Shown here one piece after another: positions 6,685-15,966 of a stretch of 37,074 nucleotides of DNA (the first letter of the stretch is position 1; each line of letters starts with the position of its first letter). The notes beneath the pieces were generated by a model. The model searched no databases. It was given only the letters and a program-made list of their open reading frames with translations, and was not told the DNA's origin. This DNA is from Opitutales bacterium. GTDB lineage: Bacteria; Verrucomicrobiota; Verrucomicrobiia; Opitutales; Oceanipulchritudinaceae. The stretch spans positions 1-37,074 of the forward strand of contig JAFIGH010000049.1 in assembly GCA_020831525.1 (NCBI GenBank), read 5' to 3'. The position numbers and the translations under genes were made by a program.

Positions 6685-8058
6685 ATGCGAAAAGTAAAGA
6701 GCAAGAGTCTGCCGCACCGTCTCCGCGCCATGCTCAACCAGCAGAAACCCGGCGAGGTGAAAAAGGCACTCGAACACGTCCACCCGTCGGAGGCCGCCGA
6801 GGCGCTCATGCAGTTGCCGCGCTACCAGCTCATGAGCGCGCTCACGCAGGTCGCCATCCGCGACCAAGCGGAAATTTTCAGCTTTCTTCCGCTGGAAGTG
6901 CAGGTCGAGGTCATCAGCGAGCTGACGCAACGCGACGTCGTGCGTCTCGTCACCCACCTCTCCCACGACGAGCGGGCCGACCTCGTCGCCGAGCTGCCCG
7001 ACGCCCTCAAAGAGGCTATCATCCACAAGCTCGATCTCCGCGAACAGGAAGACATCCGCAAACTGGAAGCCTACGAGGAGGGCGAAATCGGGGCGATCAT
7101 GACGTCCGACTTCGCCGCCCTCGACCCGAACCTGACGGTCGAGCAGGCCATCGACAGCCTGCGCCGCCGCGCCGCCGATTCGGAGACCATCTACTACGCC
7201 TACGTTCTCGACCCCAACCGGCATCTCCTTGGTGTCATCACCCTCAAACGGCTGATCACCACCCCGTCCGACCGGCGTATCGCGGATATCATGACGCGCG
7301 ACCCCATCGTCTTGCACACGCGCGATCCGCAGGAAGAGGCCGTTCGCGTCCTCCAGCGCACGGACCTCATTGCCCTGCCCGTCCTCGACCGCGAGGACCG
7401 TATGGTCGGCATCGTCACCTACGACGACATCCAGGACGTCGCCGAGGAAGAGAGTACCGAGGACTTCCACCGCATGGGGGGGACCGGCGGCGACGGGACC
7501 GTCAACCTCAGTCTCGCCAACCCCTTCCAACTCATCCGCATGCGCCTGCCGTGGCTCATGGTCCTCGTCTTTGTGAATCTATTTTCCGGAGCGGGCATCG
7601 CCTTCTACGAAGCCACCATCGAAGCCGTTGTCGCGTTGGTGTTTTTCCTGCCGCTCCTCATCGCCAGCGGGGGCAACGCGGGATCGCAGTCCGCCACGCT
7701 CATGGTGCGCGCCATCGCCATCGGCGATGTGCAGCCGCGCGACTGGTTCCGCCTCCTGCGGCGTGAATTCCTCACCTCGCTTATCATGGGAGTGATGATG
7801 GGCGTGCTCATCGCCGCCATCGGCGTCTTCCGCGCCGATCAGGGGGTCGCCGTCGTCGTCGCCGCTACCATGATCTCCATCGTCATGGTGGGCAGCCTCA
7901 TCGGCATGCTCCTGCCGTTCATTCTCAACCGCCTCAAAATGGACCCCGCCACCGCCAGCGCCCCCCTCGTCACCTCCCTCTGCGACATCGCCGGCGTGCT
8001 CATCTACTTCGCCATCGCCACCGCCTACCTCAGCGAGCGCATCCCGGCGGCGGCGTGA
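6685..8058 (+). CDS. mgtE: MgtE-family magnesium transporter (copy 1)
   Basis: A Mg2+ channel/transporter of the inner membrane, 457 residues from the ATG at 6685. Domains in order: the helical MgtE N domain (about 1-130), a CBS pair (about 135-255; 'IGAIMTSDFAALDPNLTVEQAI', 'DIMTRDPIVLHTRDPQEEAVRVLQ', 'LPVLDREDRMVGIVTYDDI'), a connecting helix 'DVAEEESTEDFHRM', and five membrane helices (about 290-450) with the pore signature SGGNAGSQ (328-335) and the conserved pore aspartate in SLCDIAGVLIYF (Asp424). In this family the cytosolic domains bind Mg2+ and close the channel when internal Mg2+ is high. No M-box or other leader structure is seen upstream. It is divergent from hflK and paralogous to the copy at 16727-18076. 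Confidence 0.95.
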   Translation: MRKVKSKSLPHRLRAMLNQQKPGEVKKALEHVHPSEAAEALMQLPRYQLMSALTQVAIRDQAEIFSFLPLEVQVEVISELTQRDVVRLVTHLSHDERADLVAELPDALKEAIIHKLDLREQEDIRKLEAYEEGEIGAIMTSDFAALDPNLTVEQAIDSLRRRAADSETIYYAYVLDPNRHLLGVITLKRLITTPSDRRIADIMTRDPIVLHTRDPQEEAVRVLQRTDLIALPVLDREDRMVGIVTYDDIQDVAEEESTEDFHRMGGTGGDGTVNLSLANPFQLIRMRLPWLMVLVFVNLFSGAGIAFYEATIEAVVALVFFLPLLIASGGNAGSQSATLMVRAIAIGDVQPRDWFRLLRREFLTSLIMGVMMGVLIAAIGVFRADQGVAVVVAATMISIVMVGSLIGMLLPFILNRLKMDPATASAPLVTSLCDIAGVLIYFAIATAYLSERIPAAA

Positions 8059-8073
8059 GGGGTCAACGGCACC

Positions 8074-8131
8074 CGGATAAGCTTGGACCGCATAAAACGG
8101 TTGCTCCGCTCTTTGCTTACGGGCTTATCCG
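8074..8131. repeat. Inverted repeat downstream of mgtE copy 1
   Basis: Perfect 9-bp arms CGGATAAGC (8074-8082) and GCTTATCCG (8123-8131) are separated by 40 nt, starting 15 bases after the mgtE stop. It could fold in the mgtE 3' end. There is no downstream T-run, so a role as terminator is doubtful. Confidence 0.45.
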
Positions 8132-8198
8132 AGCGCCATTGGGGTGAAGAGCGTCGGCACCGAATCGAATGTAAAAGGTCGGTGATCTTGCTGTGGAC

Positions 8199-8315
8199 GT
8201 AGAGGAGCCGCGTTCTTCAGACGCGGGCGCATCGCAACGCTGGGTAGGATTGTGACGTCCGCGCGCCTCCTTCGTGCCGCCAACCGCATGACCGCGGCTA
8301 AAGCACGCGGCTCCT
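8199..8315. repeat. Head-to-head REP pair, second subfamily
   Basis: On the plus strand GTAG (8199-8202) precedes AGGAG and the hairpin CCGCG-(TTCTTCAGA)-CGCGG (8208-8226). On the minus strand a matching hairpin occupies 8310-8292: CCGCG-(TGCTTTAGC)-CGCGG, also preceded by AGGAG. The outer parts give an 11-bp perfect inverted repeat, AGGAGCCGCGT at 8203-8213 and ACGCGGCTCCT at 8305-8315. The minus-strand loop TGCTTTAGC is identical to the loop in several units of the array at 885-1823, although the stems differ. Confidence 0.75.
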
Positions 8316-8405
8316 GTGGCTAAATTCTCCTGTGAATGCCTTGAACGCCGGGCGCGGGTGGGTCGGAGCCGCTTAACAAATCGTTTGGCCTATCACCGAA
8401 ATATC

Positions 8406-8436
8406 TTGCTGTAGCCTCCGCGCGTCTGACTATACG
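8406..8436 (+). promoter_or_regulatory. Weak promoter candidate for the subtilase gene
   Basis: TTGCTG (8406-8411) and TATACG (8431-8436) are separated by 19 bp, a longer spacer than usual, with four of six matches at -10. Apart from the inverted repeats already listed, the rest of the 466-bp gap 8059-8524 shows no gene. Confidence 0.25.
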
Positions 8437-8524
8437 ATTGAAGATCAATATCCGGAAACTCGGACATCAAGCGCGGTCGCGACGATCTGCCGCTGTGGAA
8501 GCCGAAGAGGTAGGGTGGTTTTTT

Positions 8525-11500
8525 ATGGCCTCTGTCATTCGTAACTCAAAATCGCGTTTCATTGCCGTTTCAATCCTCGCCGCAGTCGGGGTGCTGATGC
8601 TCTTTGCTTTGTGGAAAGGGGCGGACACGGCGATGCCCGGGCGGGAAGAGGTCGCTCCGGTGGAGAGAACAGTGCCCGCGCCCGATACACGGGAACGCCT
8701 CGGAACGGTTGACGGGCCGGATCCGGAAGCTCCTCCCGGCGGGACTGCGCATGGCGAAGCAGTCGGCAGGGACAACGAACTGCAGGAAGAGATTTGGGAG
8801 GACTTTGCCTATCCGGCGGTGCTTTCGAGAGAAGTGAACGGACGCACGGTGCACAAGGTGGCCAACCACCTCGTCATTACGGAACGTGACGGCGACGTTT
8901 CCGGTCTTTTGGACGCGTGGGCATCCGGGGAGCCGGGCAGGTTCGTCCACACCCTTGCCGTCGGTACTTACCTCGTCGGGTGGTCGGAGACCTCGGCAGA
9001 GGCCCACGCTTCCCACCGCACGGTGCTTGCGGAACACCTGCGGGGTGCCGCCGTGGTCGAACCGGATTGGATCGTGCGCACGGCGTCCGTGCCAAACGAT
9101 CCACTTTACCACACCCTGCAGCGCCATTTTGATGTGATTTTCGCGCCGGAGGGATGGGCCGTGCGCACCGACGCGCGGGAGATTGTCGTTGCCGTTCTCG
9201 ATACTGGCGTTGAACGCACCCACCCGGACTTGGTGAACCGTGTGCGGGCGCGCCCCGGTGAAATCCCCGGGACCGGAGTGGATAACGACGGCAATGGATT
9301 CATCGACGACGTTTTCGGCTGGGATTTCGTGGATGGAAACAACGATCCCTCCGATCCCGCAGGCCACGGCACTCATGTCGCGGGCCTGATCGGGGCGGAA
9401 GGCGACAACGGGCTCTGGGGGACAGGGGTGGCATGGGACGTGACATTGCTGCCGGTCCGCTTTCTTGATCACAACGGTGTCGGAACGACCTCCGATGAAA
9501 TCCGCGCGCTTGATTACGCCCGGGTCTCGGGAGCGCGCATCGTGAACGCCAGCTACGGTGGGCCGGGTTTCAGCGAAGGTGTGCTGGCGCGGTTGCGTGC
9601 CCTTGAAGATGCGGGTATTTGGGTGGTCGCCGCAGCCGCAAACGACGGTGCCTATTGCCCCAGCGCGCCGGTGTACCCGGCCGCGCACGACTCGGATAAC
9701 ATCATTAGTGTGGGTGCGGGTGATCCGGAGCGAGGCAAGGCCGGATTCAGCAATTTCGGGCGGAATTCCGTCGATCTCTTCGCACCGGGGAGCGGGATTT
9801 TTTCGATTGAGCCGAACGGTCGTTTTCCCAGCCGAAGCGGGACATCCTTTTCGACCGCCCTTGTGACGGGTGCGCTTGCCCTCGTCGTCGCGGAATACCC
9901 GAATGACCCGATGTCCGCGGTGCGCTCGCGCATTGTCGACCGAGTGCGCTTTTCGAGCGCCTTGGCCGGACAGTCGCGTTCGGAAGGCGTCCTTGATCTC
10001 GGTCATGCCCTCGCGCCGGGACCGGGACGCCCGCCGGAGATCACCCGTTCGCCGGAGTCCGCCCTATTGCTGCCCCGCGTCGCCGCGACACTTGTTGTCG
10101 AGGCCGTTTCATCGGCCGGCACCACCGTGCAGTGGCTGCGCAACGGCGAGCCGATTCCGGGAGCGACGAACTTCCACTACAGCATCTACGCGTTCACCGG
10201 TCATGAGGAAGGCACTTACCAAGCCCGTGTGACGGACGTGTTCGGAGTAGCGTTGAGTGCGCCGGCGGAGATTTTATTGGACCGTCGTCCGCCGTCTATA
10301 GTGCGTATGCCGCGAGCGGCTTCATTCGTCCCGGGAGGTGAATTGCGTCTTTTAGTGGAAGTCGAAAGTGCGGTCGAGGTAGACTTTCAGTGGTTCTTCA
10401 ACGGTGAACCGATTTCCGGTGCGACATCGCCGGAGCTGGTGATTCCCTCCGGTCGCCCGGAGGACGCGGGCGAGTATTTTCTGCGGGCTTCCAATCCTTA
10501 CGGCTCCGTCGATTCAAAGGTCATTCCGGTCGGCTTCGGACCCGTATCGGAAGACGCGTGGGAAACCGTCCTGCAGACGTCCGTAAAGGTCTCGCGGCGG
10601 GAGGGGGACTATTATCTGGCCACGGCTCCGGGACAATTGCTTGTCAGCCGCGACCTGTTTTCCTGGGAGCCTCTCCCCCGCGGAGGGCGGGCGTTTGCCT
10701 ATCTTGGCGGCGAGTATTTTCTCCTCGACCGCGACCGGCGGCTTTTCCGCGGTGACTCACTGGCCGGGCTCGAGCCATGGGTGGAAACCGGTCTGCCGGT
10801 TGTCGACAATTACTCCATCGTCAAGGGCAACGGGCATTTGCTGGTGCAGGCCTTGGGCGAACGCCCCTATCTCCTCATCGATCTGGCAAGCGGTGAGATG
10901 TCCGCAGCGGAGCCGCCGGACAGCGTCCCTTTTTCACGGATAACCTCCGGTGCGGGTGCATTCTGGACCGGTTCCACATCTGCGGGACTCTGGAAATCGG
11001 GCGACGGGGTGGCATGGGCGGAAGCGCCGGGACCGCCGATCCTCCCCATCCATGAGGACGGCGAGACCGGATGGGTCGTTGGCAAGGTGCTGGCCTCATC
11101 CGCGTCCGGCGAGCGTCTCTATCTGCGGCGCCCCGGCGGCGACTGGGAGATTCTCGACTCGGAGAGGAACATTCTGGATGCATGGGTCGCGAATGATCTC
11201 CGCGCAATTTTCCCCGGCGGATGCGTCGTCGCCCGGGACTTCGGGGGATGGAGGGTCGACTTTCACTCAGGTGAACTCCATCCCGTCTCCGGCAACTTCT
11301 CAAACGACCGCAGACGGCCCCTCTTCACATGGTATGACAACGAGCGTTCACTTTCATGGAAGGAAGAGAGCGGGACGGATGTCCTCGTTCTCGAGGAATT
11401 CACCGACGGTTCGCATTGGACGCTGTTTCCGGGAAGCGGGAGGGAAAGTGTCCCCACACTTTCAGGCAGCACGCTCTTTTCCCTCGGCAACACCGTATTC

Positions 11501-12022
11501 CGCCACCACACGGATCACGGGATTTTCCGTGTCGACAGTTCCGGACGACACCATCGCGTCGAGACGCCGGAGCTCGGTCTTCACTTTGTGGGAAGCAACG
11601 GGCGCGAAGCGGTTTTTGTCCCTCAATGGGGAGATGATACCCGGGTCTTTCGCCTTGATGCGGACGCGCGCCTGAGCTACCGTATGGACGCGGGTTTTGA
11701 AGAGCCCATCTATTATTGGGGGAGGAGGGGAACAGGCTTCATCGCCCGCGAGACCTTTCCTCCGCCGGTTGCGGACGGCGAGCCTCTCTGGCTATCCGCC
11801 GACGGAATAGACTGGGAAGTGCATGAGGACCTCCCGTTTACGCCGGACCAGGTCGTGCGGGGGCCCGGCGCGTGGGTTGCTGTTTTTTTTGATAGTGGCG
11901 ACGGGGACAGGCGCGTCAGGGTCTTATGTCGTCCGGATGCTACGAGGATTTGGGAGGATGTTCTTGAATTATCTTTGCCGTCCGGAGTGCCGTCCCCCCC
12001 CGGCACCGCAGTCCAATGGTGA
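8525..12022 (+). CDS. Secreted subtilisin-like serine protease, N-terminal part of a frameshifted gene
   Basis: From the ATG at 8525 (AGGTAGGG lies about 14-21 bases upstream) the frame runs 1165 residues. An N-terminal signal or anchor helix (about 11-30) is followed by an inhibitor-like propeptide and an S8 catalytic domain (about 215-510) with an intact triad: Asp226 in VAVLDTGVERTHPD, His281 in GHGTHVAGLIG, and Ser441 in SGTSFSTALVTG. Oxyanion Asn373 lies in AAAANDG. Two Ig-like domains follow (about 533-700, each with 'W..NGEPI.GAT'), then a long region of repeated short beta strands ('SRDLFSWEPL', 'SGDGVAWAEAP', 'SADGIDWEVHEDLPF') like sialidase/BNR-type propeller blades. The frame ends at 12022, just after a run of eight C; removing one C would join it to the next frame, giving about 1947 residues. 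A TTG at 8438 would extend the N-terminus but hides the signal helix. Confidence 0.85.
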   Translation: MASVIRNSKSRFIAVSILAAVGVLMLFALWKGADTAMPGREEVAPVERTVPAPDTRERLGTVDGPDPEAPPGGTAHGEAVGRDNELQEEIWEDFAYPAVLSREVNGRTVHKVANHLVITERDGDVSGLLDAWASGEPGRFVHTLAVGTYLVGWSETSAEAHASHRTVLAEHLRGAAVVEPDWIVRTASVPNDPLYHTLQRHFDVIFAPEGWAVRTDAREIVVAVLDTGVERTHPDLVNRVRARPGEIPGTGVDNDGNGFIDDVFGWDFVDGNNDPSDPAGHGTHVAGLIGAEGDNGLWGTGVAWDVTLLPVRFLDHNGVGTTSDEIRALDYARVSGARIVNASYGGPGFSEGVLARLRALEDAGIWVVAAAANDGAYCPSAPVYPAAHDSDNIISVGAGDPERGKAGFSNFGRNSVDLFAPGSGIFSIEPNGRFPSRSGTSFSTALVTGALALVVAEYPNDPMSAVRSRIVDRVRFSSALAGQSRSEGVLDLGHALAPGPGRPPEITRSPESALLLPRVAATLVVEAVSSAGTTVQWLRNGEPIPGATNFHYSIYAFTGHEEGTYQARVTDVFGVALSAPAEILLDRRPPSIVRMPRAASFVPGGELRLLVEVESAVEVDFQWFFNGEPISGATSPELVIPSGRPEDAGEYFLRASNPYGSVDSKVIPVGFGPVSEDAWETVLQTSVKVSRREGDYYLATAPGQLLVSRDLFSWEPLPRGGRAFAYLGGEYFLLDRDRRLFRGDSLAGLEPWVETGLPVVDNYSIVKGNGHLLVQALGERPYLLIDLASGEMSAAEPPDSVPFSRITSGAGAFWTGSTSAGLWKSGDGVAWAEAPGPPILPIHEDGETGWVVGKVLASSASGERLYLRRPGGDWEILDSERNILDAWVANDLRAIFPGGCVVARDFGGWRVDFHSGELHPVSGNFSNDRRRPLFTWYDNERSLSWKEESGTDVLVLEEFTDGSHWTLFPGSGRESVPTLSGSTLFSLGNTVFRHHTDHGIFRVDSSGRHHRVETPELGLHFVGSNGREAVFVPQWGDDTRVFRLDADARLSYRMDAGFEEPIYYWGRRGTGFIARETFPPPVADGEPLWLSADGIDWEVHEDLPFTPDQVVRGPGAWVAVFFDSGDGDRRVRVLCRPDATRIWEDVLELSLPSGVPSPPGTAVQW
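11994..12001 (+). other. Run of eight C at the frameshift point
   Basis: Eight consecutive C lie where the upstream frame ends within 21 bases and the downstream frame takes over. With seven C the reading would continue as PSGVPSPPAPQSNGERF and on to the stop at 14369. It could be a sequencing error, a true indel, or a slippage-prone tract. Confidence 0.8.
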
Positions 12023-14369
12023 GCGTTTCGTGTTTGTGAAGAACAATGTGGTTTACTCATCCGCGGACGGTTTCTCGTGGGAGACTTCCAACACGGCCTT
12101 TTTCACCGTTACACTGTTCGAGTTCGACGAACTTGCGTCGAAGCTTTTCTTTGCCAGTGGAATTCTTGAAGGTTCGGGGACACAGACCACATTTGCCTCG
12201 CGCGACGGGCTCGACTGGTTCCTGACCGATTGGGACGCTTACCCCCGCGCCACAGGTGATGGCGCGGGCTTTCGCATCAGAAACGGCTGGTCTCTCCAAC
12301 GTGCTCGGCTCGACGGCGCCGAATTTCCGGCTCCGCTGCGCGTACGCGTCGAAGGGGACGGTCTCGTGCGGGAAGCACCCGCGCGTTGGGAAGTCCACGC
12401 CGCTGTGGAGGAGCCGGAGGAGGTCGTGCGCATCGAGCTTTGGCGTGACGACGCTCTTGTCGCGACGCGCGGCGCGCGGGACGCCCGCTTCACCGTGGAG
12501 GCGGCGGAACCGTTCATCGGTCTCTACACTGTGCGGGCGTATTACGAGGATGGATGGGTGAGCGTCTCCGGCGAGATTCCGCTCCGAGTCCTCGGAGGTC
12601 GGCTTTCCACAGTCAAAGACCTGCCGGGTTTGACCGGCGGAAGGATGGAATCCGTCCATTACTATCCCGTCGGCGGGTACCTCTACGCCCGTCCGGTCAA
12701 TTCCCTCACACACCTTCAGGACGGTCCCTTCCAGCGGACTGCCGACGGTGTCGATTGGACGCCGCTCACATCCGGGCTGGAGCAAGGAAGGCACTTTCCG
12801 AAACTCCTCCTTCCCGATTCGGGAACGCCCCTGCTGTTGCGGAACCTTACGAGCACGCATCCGCTGATCGGAAGCCTTGTGACAGCGTCCGCTGTCGTCG
12901 ATTTGCATGCTCCCGAAGCCGCCGTGGGTTTTTCGCGGGCTCTTTTTGTCTTCGAAGGAACCATCCACCTGCTCGCGCTCTCCGGCGATCTCTTTCGAAT
13001 GCGCAGCGACCGGAGCTGGGAGTTTCTCCGCAATACCCGCCCGACGGCGGACTTCTATCCGGAGCGCACCGGTTCGCAGATCCCCATCAGGGTCGATTCG
13101 GGGAAGGGGCTCCACGTCCTCACCGTCGGCGATACGAGTGGGAGCGGCAGCACTCTCCCGCCGTCCGCCCGTTTGCTCACACGCGATTTCCGGGAGTATC
13201 GACCCGTGCCTCAATTGGAGCACCGTGGCTTCGGCGGCATCACCTCCGACGGCTCTGAATTGCTCTACAGAAGCAACGACAAGCGCGCCCTCGCCTTCGT
13301 CGACGAAGACGGCCGAATCCTGCGCGAGATCGTCTTTCCCCTTCCTGTCGACGCATGGCATTATATCGGCGACGGAACTCTGGTCGCCTCCGCGGCCGGT
13401 GTCGCGTTTCTCACCTCGCGCCACGGAGGTCTGTGGCCCATCGAATCTCCGCCTTTCGATCTTGTCACTTTCTGGCGGGACGCGACCCGGCTGGGTATAT
13501 TCGGGAACCGAGGGGAGATCCGCATGCTCGCCGTCCAGGACTTCCGGGTCGCCGCCGTCCGCGATCCGGACATCAAATACGGACCTGAAAACCGGCTCCG
13601 CGGCAACGTGACCTTGCGCCATGCGGGGGGCATGTCGACGGGGGAGGTCGTGAACCTCGCTGTGCGTGCGTTTCTCCAACCGGCGGATGCCGACGGGGAT
13701 GCCGTCCCGCTCGGCAATCAATCCGTCGATGCCTCCCGCTGGCTCCCGGGCCGCAACCGCACCTTCCAATTGGAGTGGACGGTGCCGGCGGCAGCGCGGC
13801 TGGGAGAATACACGCTGGCGGTCGAGGTGAACTACGACGGCGCGGTGGATGAAGCGGACACGAGCGGCAACATCGCCCAGTCCGCGCGCTTCACCTACAT
13901 TCCCAGCCCTTCCGTGGTCTTGGAATCCGCTCCCTTCGGCACCGCCTATACCGATCAATTGGGGACTCACATTCCCTATGGATCCGTGATCCGCGTCGAG
14001 GCCCGACCCGAGCCGGGCTTTATCTTCGTCGGCTGGGACAGAATGCAGGCGGGCAGCCAACCTATTCTGGACGTGACGATGGACCAACCGCACCGCCTGC
14101 GCCCGCGCTTCGTGCATGAATCCGTTGCCGCCGCTTTTCCATGGATTGAGCCCGTGGCCGGCGAAGATTGGTTTGCGGACGCCTCCGGCTTGTTTTTCGC
14201 CACAGTGACGCCCGACTGGAACTACCACGACGGGCGCGGCTGGTTCCGGATCGGTGAAGTTTTCGAGGCCGGGTCATGGCTCTGGTTTCCCGGATTCGGC
14301 TGGCGATTCCGGCCGCCGGGCATCGAAGTCTATTTCGATCCCGTCGACCAATCGTGGGAGATGGATTGA
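12000..14369 (+). pseudogene. C-terminal part of the subtilase gene (out of frame with its start)
   Basis: About 789 codons with no start codon or ribosome-binding site of their own near 12000. The first residues (NGERFVFVKNNVVYSSADGFSWETSN) continue the same 'SADG.SW' propeller-blade motif as the upstream frame, so this is the same protein. Later regions are more beta-propeller-like sequence, a CARDB-like adhesive domain (about 13590-13910; 'VTLRHAGGMSTGEVVNLAVRAF' to 'YDGAVDEADTSGNIAQS'), an InlB-type B-repeat-like domain ('YGSVIRVEARPEPGFIFVGWD'), and a Trp/Phe-rich C-terminus (about the last 60 residues). Its base composition and open length of 2.4 kb argue that it was selected as protein until very recently. 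If the poly-C count is a sequencing error, the gene is simply intact. Confidence 0.8.
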
Positions 14370-14399
14370 GGGGGAAAGAAAACCGGTCCGGTAAAACGA

Positions 14400-14412
14400 G
14401 TCCCGAAGGGAC
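14400..14412. repeat. Small hairpin between convergent genes
   Basis: GTCCC (14400-14404), loop GAA, GGGAC (14408-14412), between the subtilase stop and the stop of the minus-strand gene. It has no T-run. It could be a weak bidirectional 3'-end structure or a REP-like remnant. Confidence 0.3.
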
Positions 14413-14423
14413 GGCTGAATGGC

Positions 14424-15692
14424 TCACCTGGGAACGGGGGCCGAGCGCTCGAGGATTTCACCGGAGCGCAAGTGGATACGTGCACTCCATTCATTGTCAT
14501 CGGATTGGGTTTCGACTGCGCCCTGGCTGTAATTACAATGCCAGTCCACCATGAAGGGTTCGTCATAGCACGTGTAGTAATGCTTTCCATTGCGAAGGAA
14601 TTCAACGAAATCAACGGCTTCGGGATAGAGGCAGGCGAGGCGGATCCAGCGTTTGCCTTGGTATTCTGTTTCGGGTTCCAGTCCCTGCAGGACGAACTGA
14701 TCCGCCTCCGGGACCGGGTCGAGGGGAATCCCGATCCCTTCCGCCATGCGGTGGGCAAAGAACTGGTCATCGCCTGGCAGCACGCCCCAGTTGGTGGGGG
14801 GTTCCTGTTTAGAGAAGTTGTTGTAATATCCCCATGAGGTCCCGGTTGCGTAGGCAACCTTGAGTTGGCCGATGGCATGGGAGTCCTCATTGCAGAGGAC
14901 GGGGCGGCCGGGCGCCAATGACTGCACGCGGTGAATGAGATTGTAATAGCACTGTCTGGAAAGCCCGTTGCCGTGGATCAGCACCACGTCACTGGCCTTC
15001 ACGATTTGCGGGAACGCGGTGCCGCCTCCCCCGGAGCATCCAACCGGCATCCCGCCGGACTCGGTCCGGGCAAGATCCATCAAGAGAACCATCGACTCTT
15101 CATTCGAAATCACGGGCCGTGTGCGGAACTGGCCGATTTCATTCTCATTGGCCACTTCAATCATGACATTGGTGTAGCCGTTTTCCTTAAGGAAGCGGGA
15201 TGCGGTGATCGTGGCGTCGCGGAAAGCCCGGCCATCGCGCATCCGTTGGGCCTGGCCATTGTAAAAGTAGCTCACGATAACAACCATTCCAAGGGCGTCT
15301 GCGGCCCGGATCAGGCGGTCCATGCGGGCGAGATACTTCGGGTCGATGCGCTTGCCGTCCTCTCCAAAGGGGTTGTTGTCGATCCCGGGGTTCGGGATGG
15401 TATAGACGGGCCCCCCGCCTTGGAAACCAACCGTGAACGCCCGCAAACCATAGCGATACCATTCCGGAAGTGCCGCGATCAGATCATCCGTATTGGCCTC
15501 CGGATCCCAACGGTCCCGCCCCCACCGGATGAACCGGGAGGGATCGGCCGCATCATCAAAAACTCCCTGGATGAAGCGGGCGTTCATGAGCAATCCGTGG
15601 GCGATGGGATTGCTCTTGGGAATCTCAGAATAAACGAGTTCCCCATTGATCGTGAAACGGGTGCCTTGGATGCCGAGAGTGGTTTTGCTCAT
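14424..15692 (-). CDS. Glycoside-hydrolase-like (clan A TIM barrel) protein
   Basis: 422 residues from the ATG at 15692. The sequence reads as a cellulase/GH5-like (beta/alpha)8 barrel: 'YRYGLRAFTVGFQGG' then 'ARMDRLIRAADALGMVVIVSYFYNGQ', 'FLKENGYTNVMIEVANENEIG' with the Asn-Glu pair expected for the acid/base residue, and 'APGRPVLCNEDSHAIGQ' with a later Glu suited as nucleophile. The last 80 residues form a small beta domain. No signal peptide is visible, which is odd for a polysaccharidase; it may act on imported oligosaccharides or be a divergent non-secreted member. The substrate cannot be predicted. A longer start at 15779 adds 29 residues without a signal. A REP pair lies upstream at 15855-15911. 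Its 3' end converges with the subtilase gene. Confidence 0.65.
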   Translation of the reverse strand: MSKTTLGIQGTRFTINGELVYSEIPKSNPIAHGLLMNARFIQGVFDDAADPSRFIRWGRDRWDPEANTDDLIAALPEWYRYGLRAFTVGFQGGGPVYTIPNPGIDNNPFGEDGKRIDPKYLARMDRLIRAADALGMVVIVSYFYNGQAQRMRDGRAFRDATITASRFLKENGYTNVMIEVANENEIGQFRTRPVISNEESMVLLMDLARTESGGMPVGCSGGGGTAFPQIVKASDVVLIHGNGLSRQCYYNLIHRVQSLAPGRPVLCNEDSHAIGQLKVAYATGTSWGYYNNFSKQEPPTNWGVLPGDDQFFAHRMAEGIGIPLDPVPEADQFVLQGLEPETEYQGKRWIRLACLYPEAVDFVEFLRNGKHYYTCYDEPFMVDWHCNYSQGAVETQSDDNEWSARIHLRSGEILERSAPVPR

Positions 15693-15854
15693 GTTTCTTG
15701 GGATGATTCTGAGGGGTGTATTCTCCGGTCCGGGAATGATTTTCACTGCAAATTGCAGCGAAGCGACTTCGGATCGCAATCGTTCCCGCCGGCCGGGTCA
15801 ATGCAAATGGTGGCTCAATGGGGCCCGGAGGGTGTGATTAAGAGCGCGGGGTAT

Positions 15855-15911
15855 GTGGAAGCGGCTTCCAGCCGCTTATTCCGAGTCAAAGCGGCAAGAT
15901 GCCGCTTCCAC
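15855..15911. repeat. Head-to-head REP pair, third subfamily
   Basis: Two hairpins in mirror orientation. The plus-strand one is GTGG-AAGCGGC-(TTCCA)-GCCGCTT (15855-15877); the minus-strand one is GTGG-AAGCGGC-(ATCTT)-GCCGCTT (15911-15889). The whole 57-bp element can also fold as one long hairpin, since the outer 11 bases are perfectly complementary. It sits between the stop of the outer-membrane gene (15967) and the start of the hydrolase-like gene (15692). Confidence 0.85.
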
Positions 15912-15966
15912 AATAAATCAACCCCGCACTTTTGATCGGACCCGCGCCCGGACAAGACCGGAGCTT

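Noticed and set aside
12057-14228. 723-codon open frame on the minus strand opposite the subtilase C-terminus (also one at 8570-10006)
   Set aside because: Both mirror the codon pattern of the real plus-strand gene in GC-rich DNA and show no recognisable domain, while the plus strand carries blade motifs and the catalytic triad.
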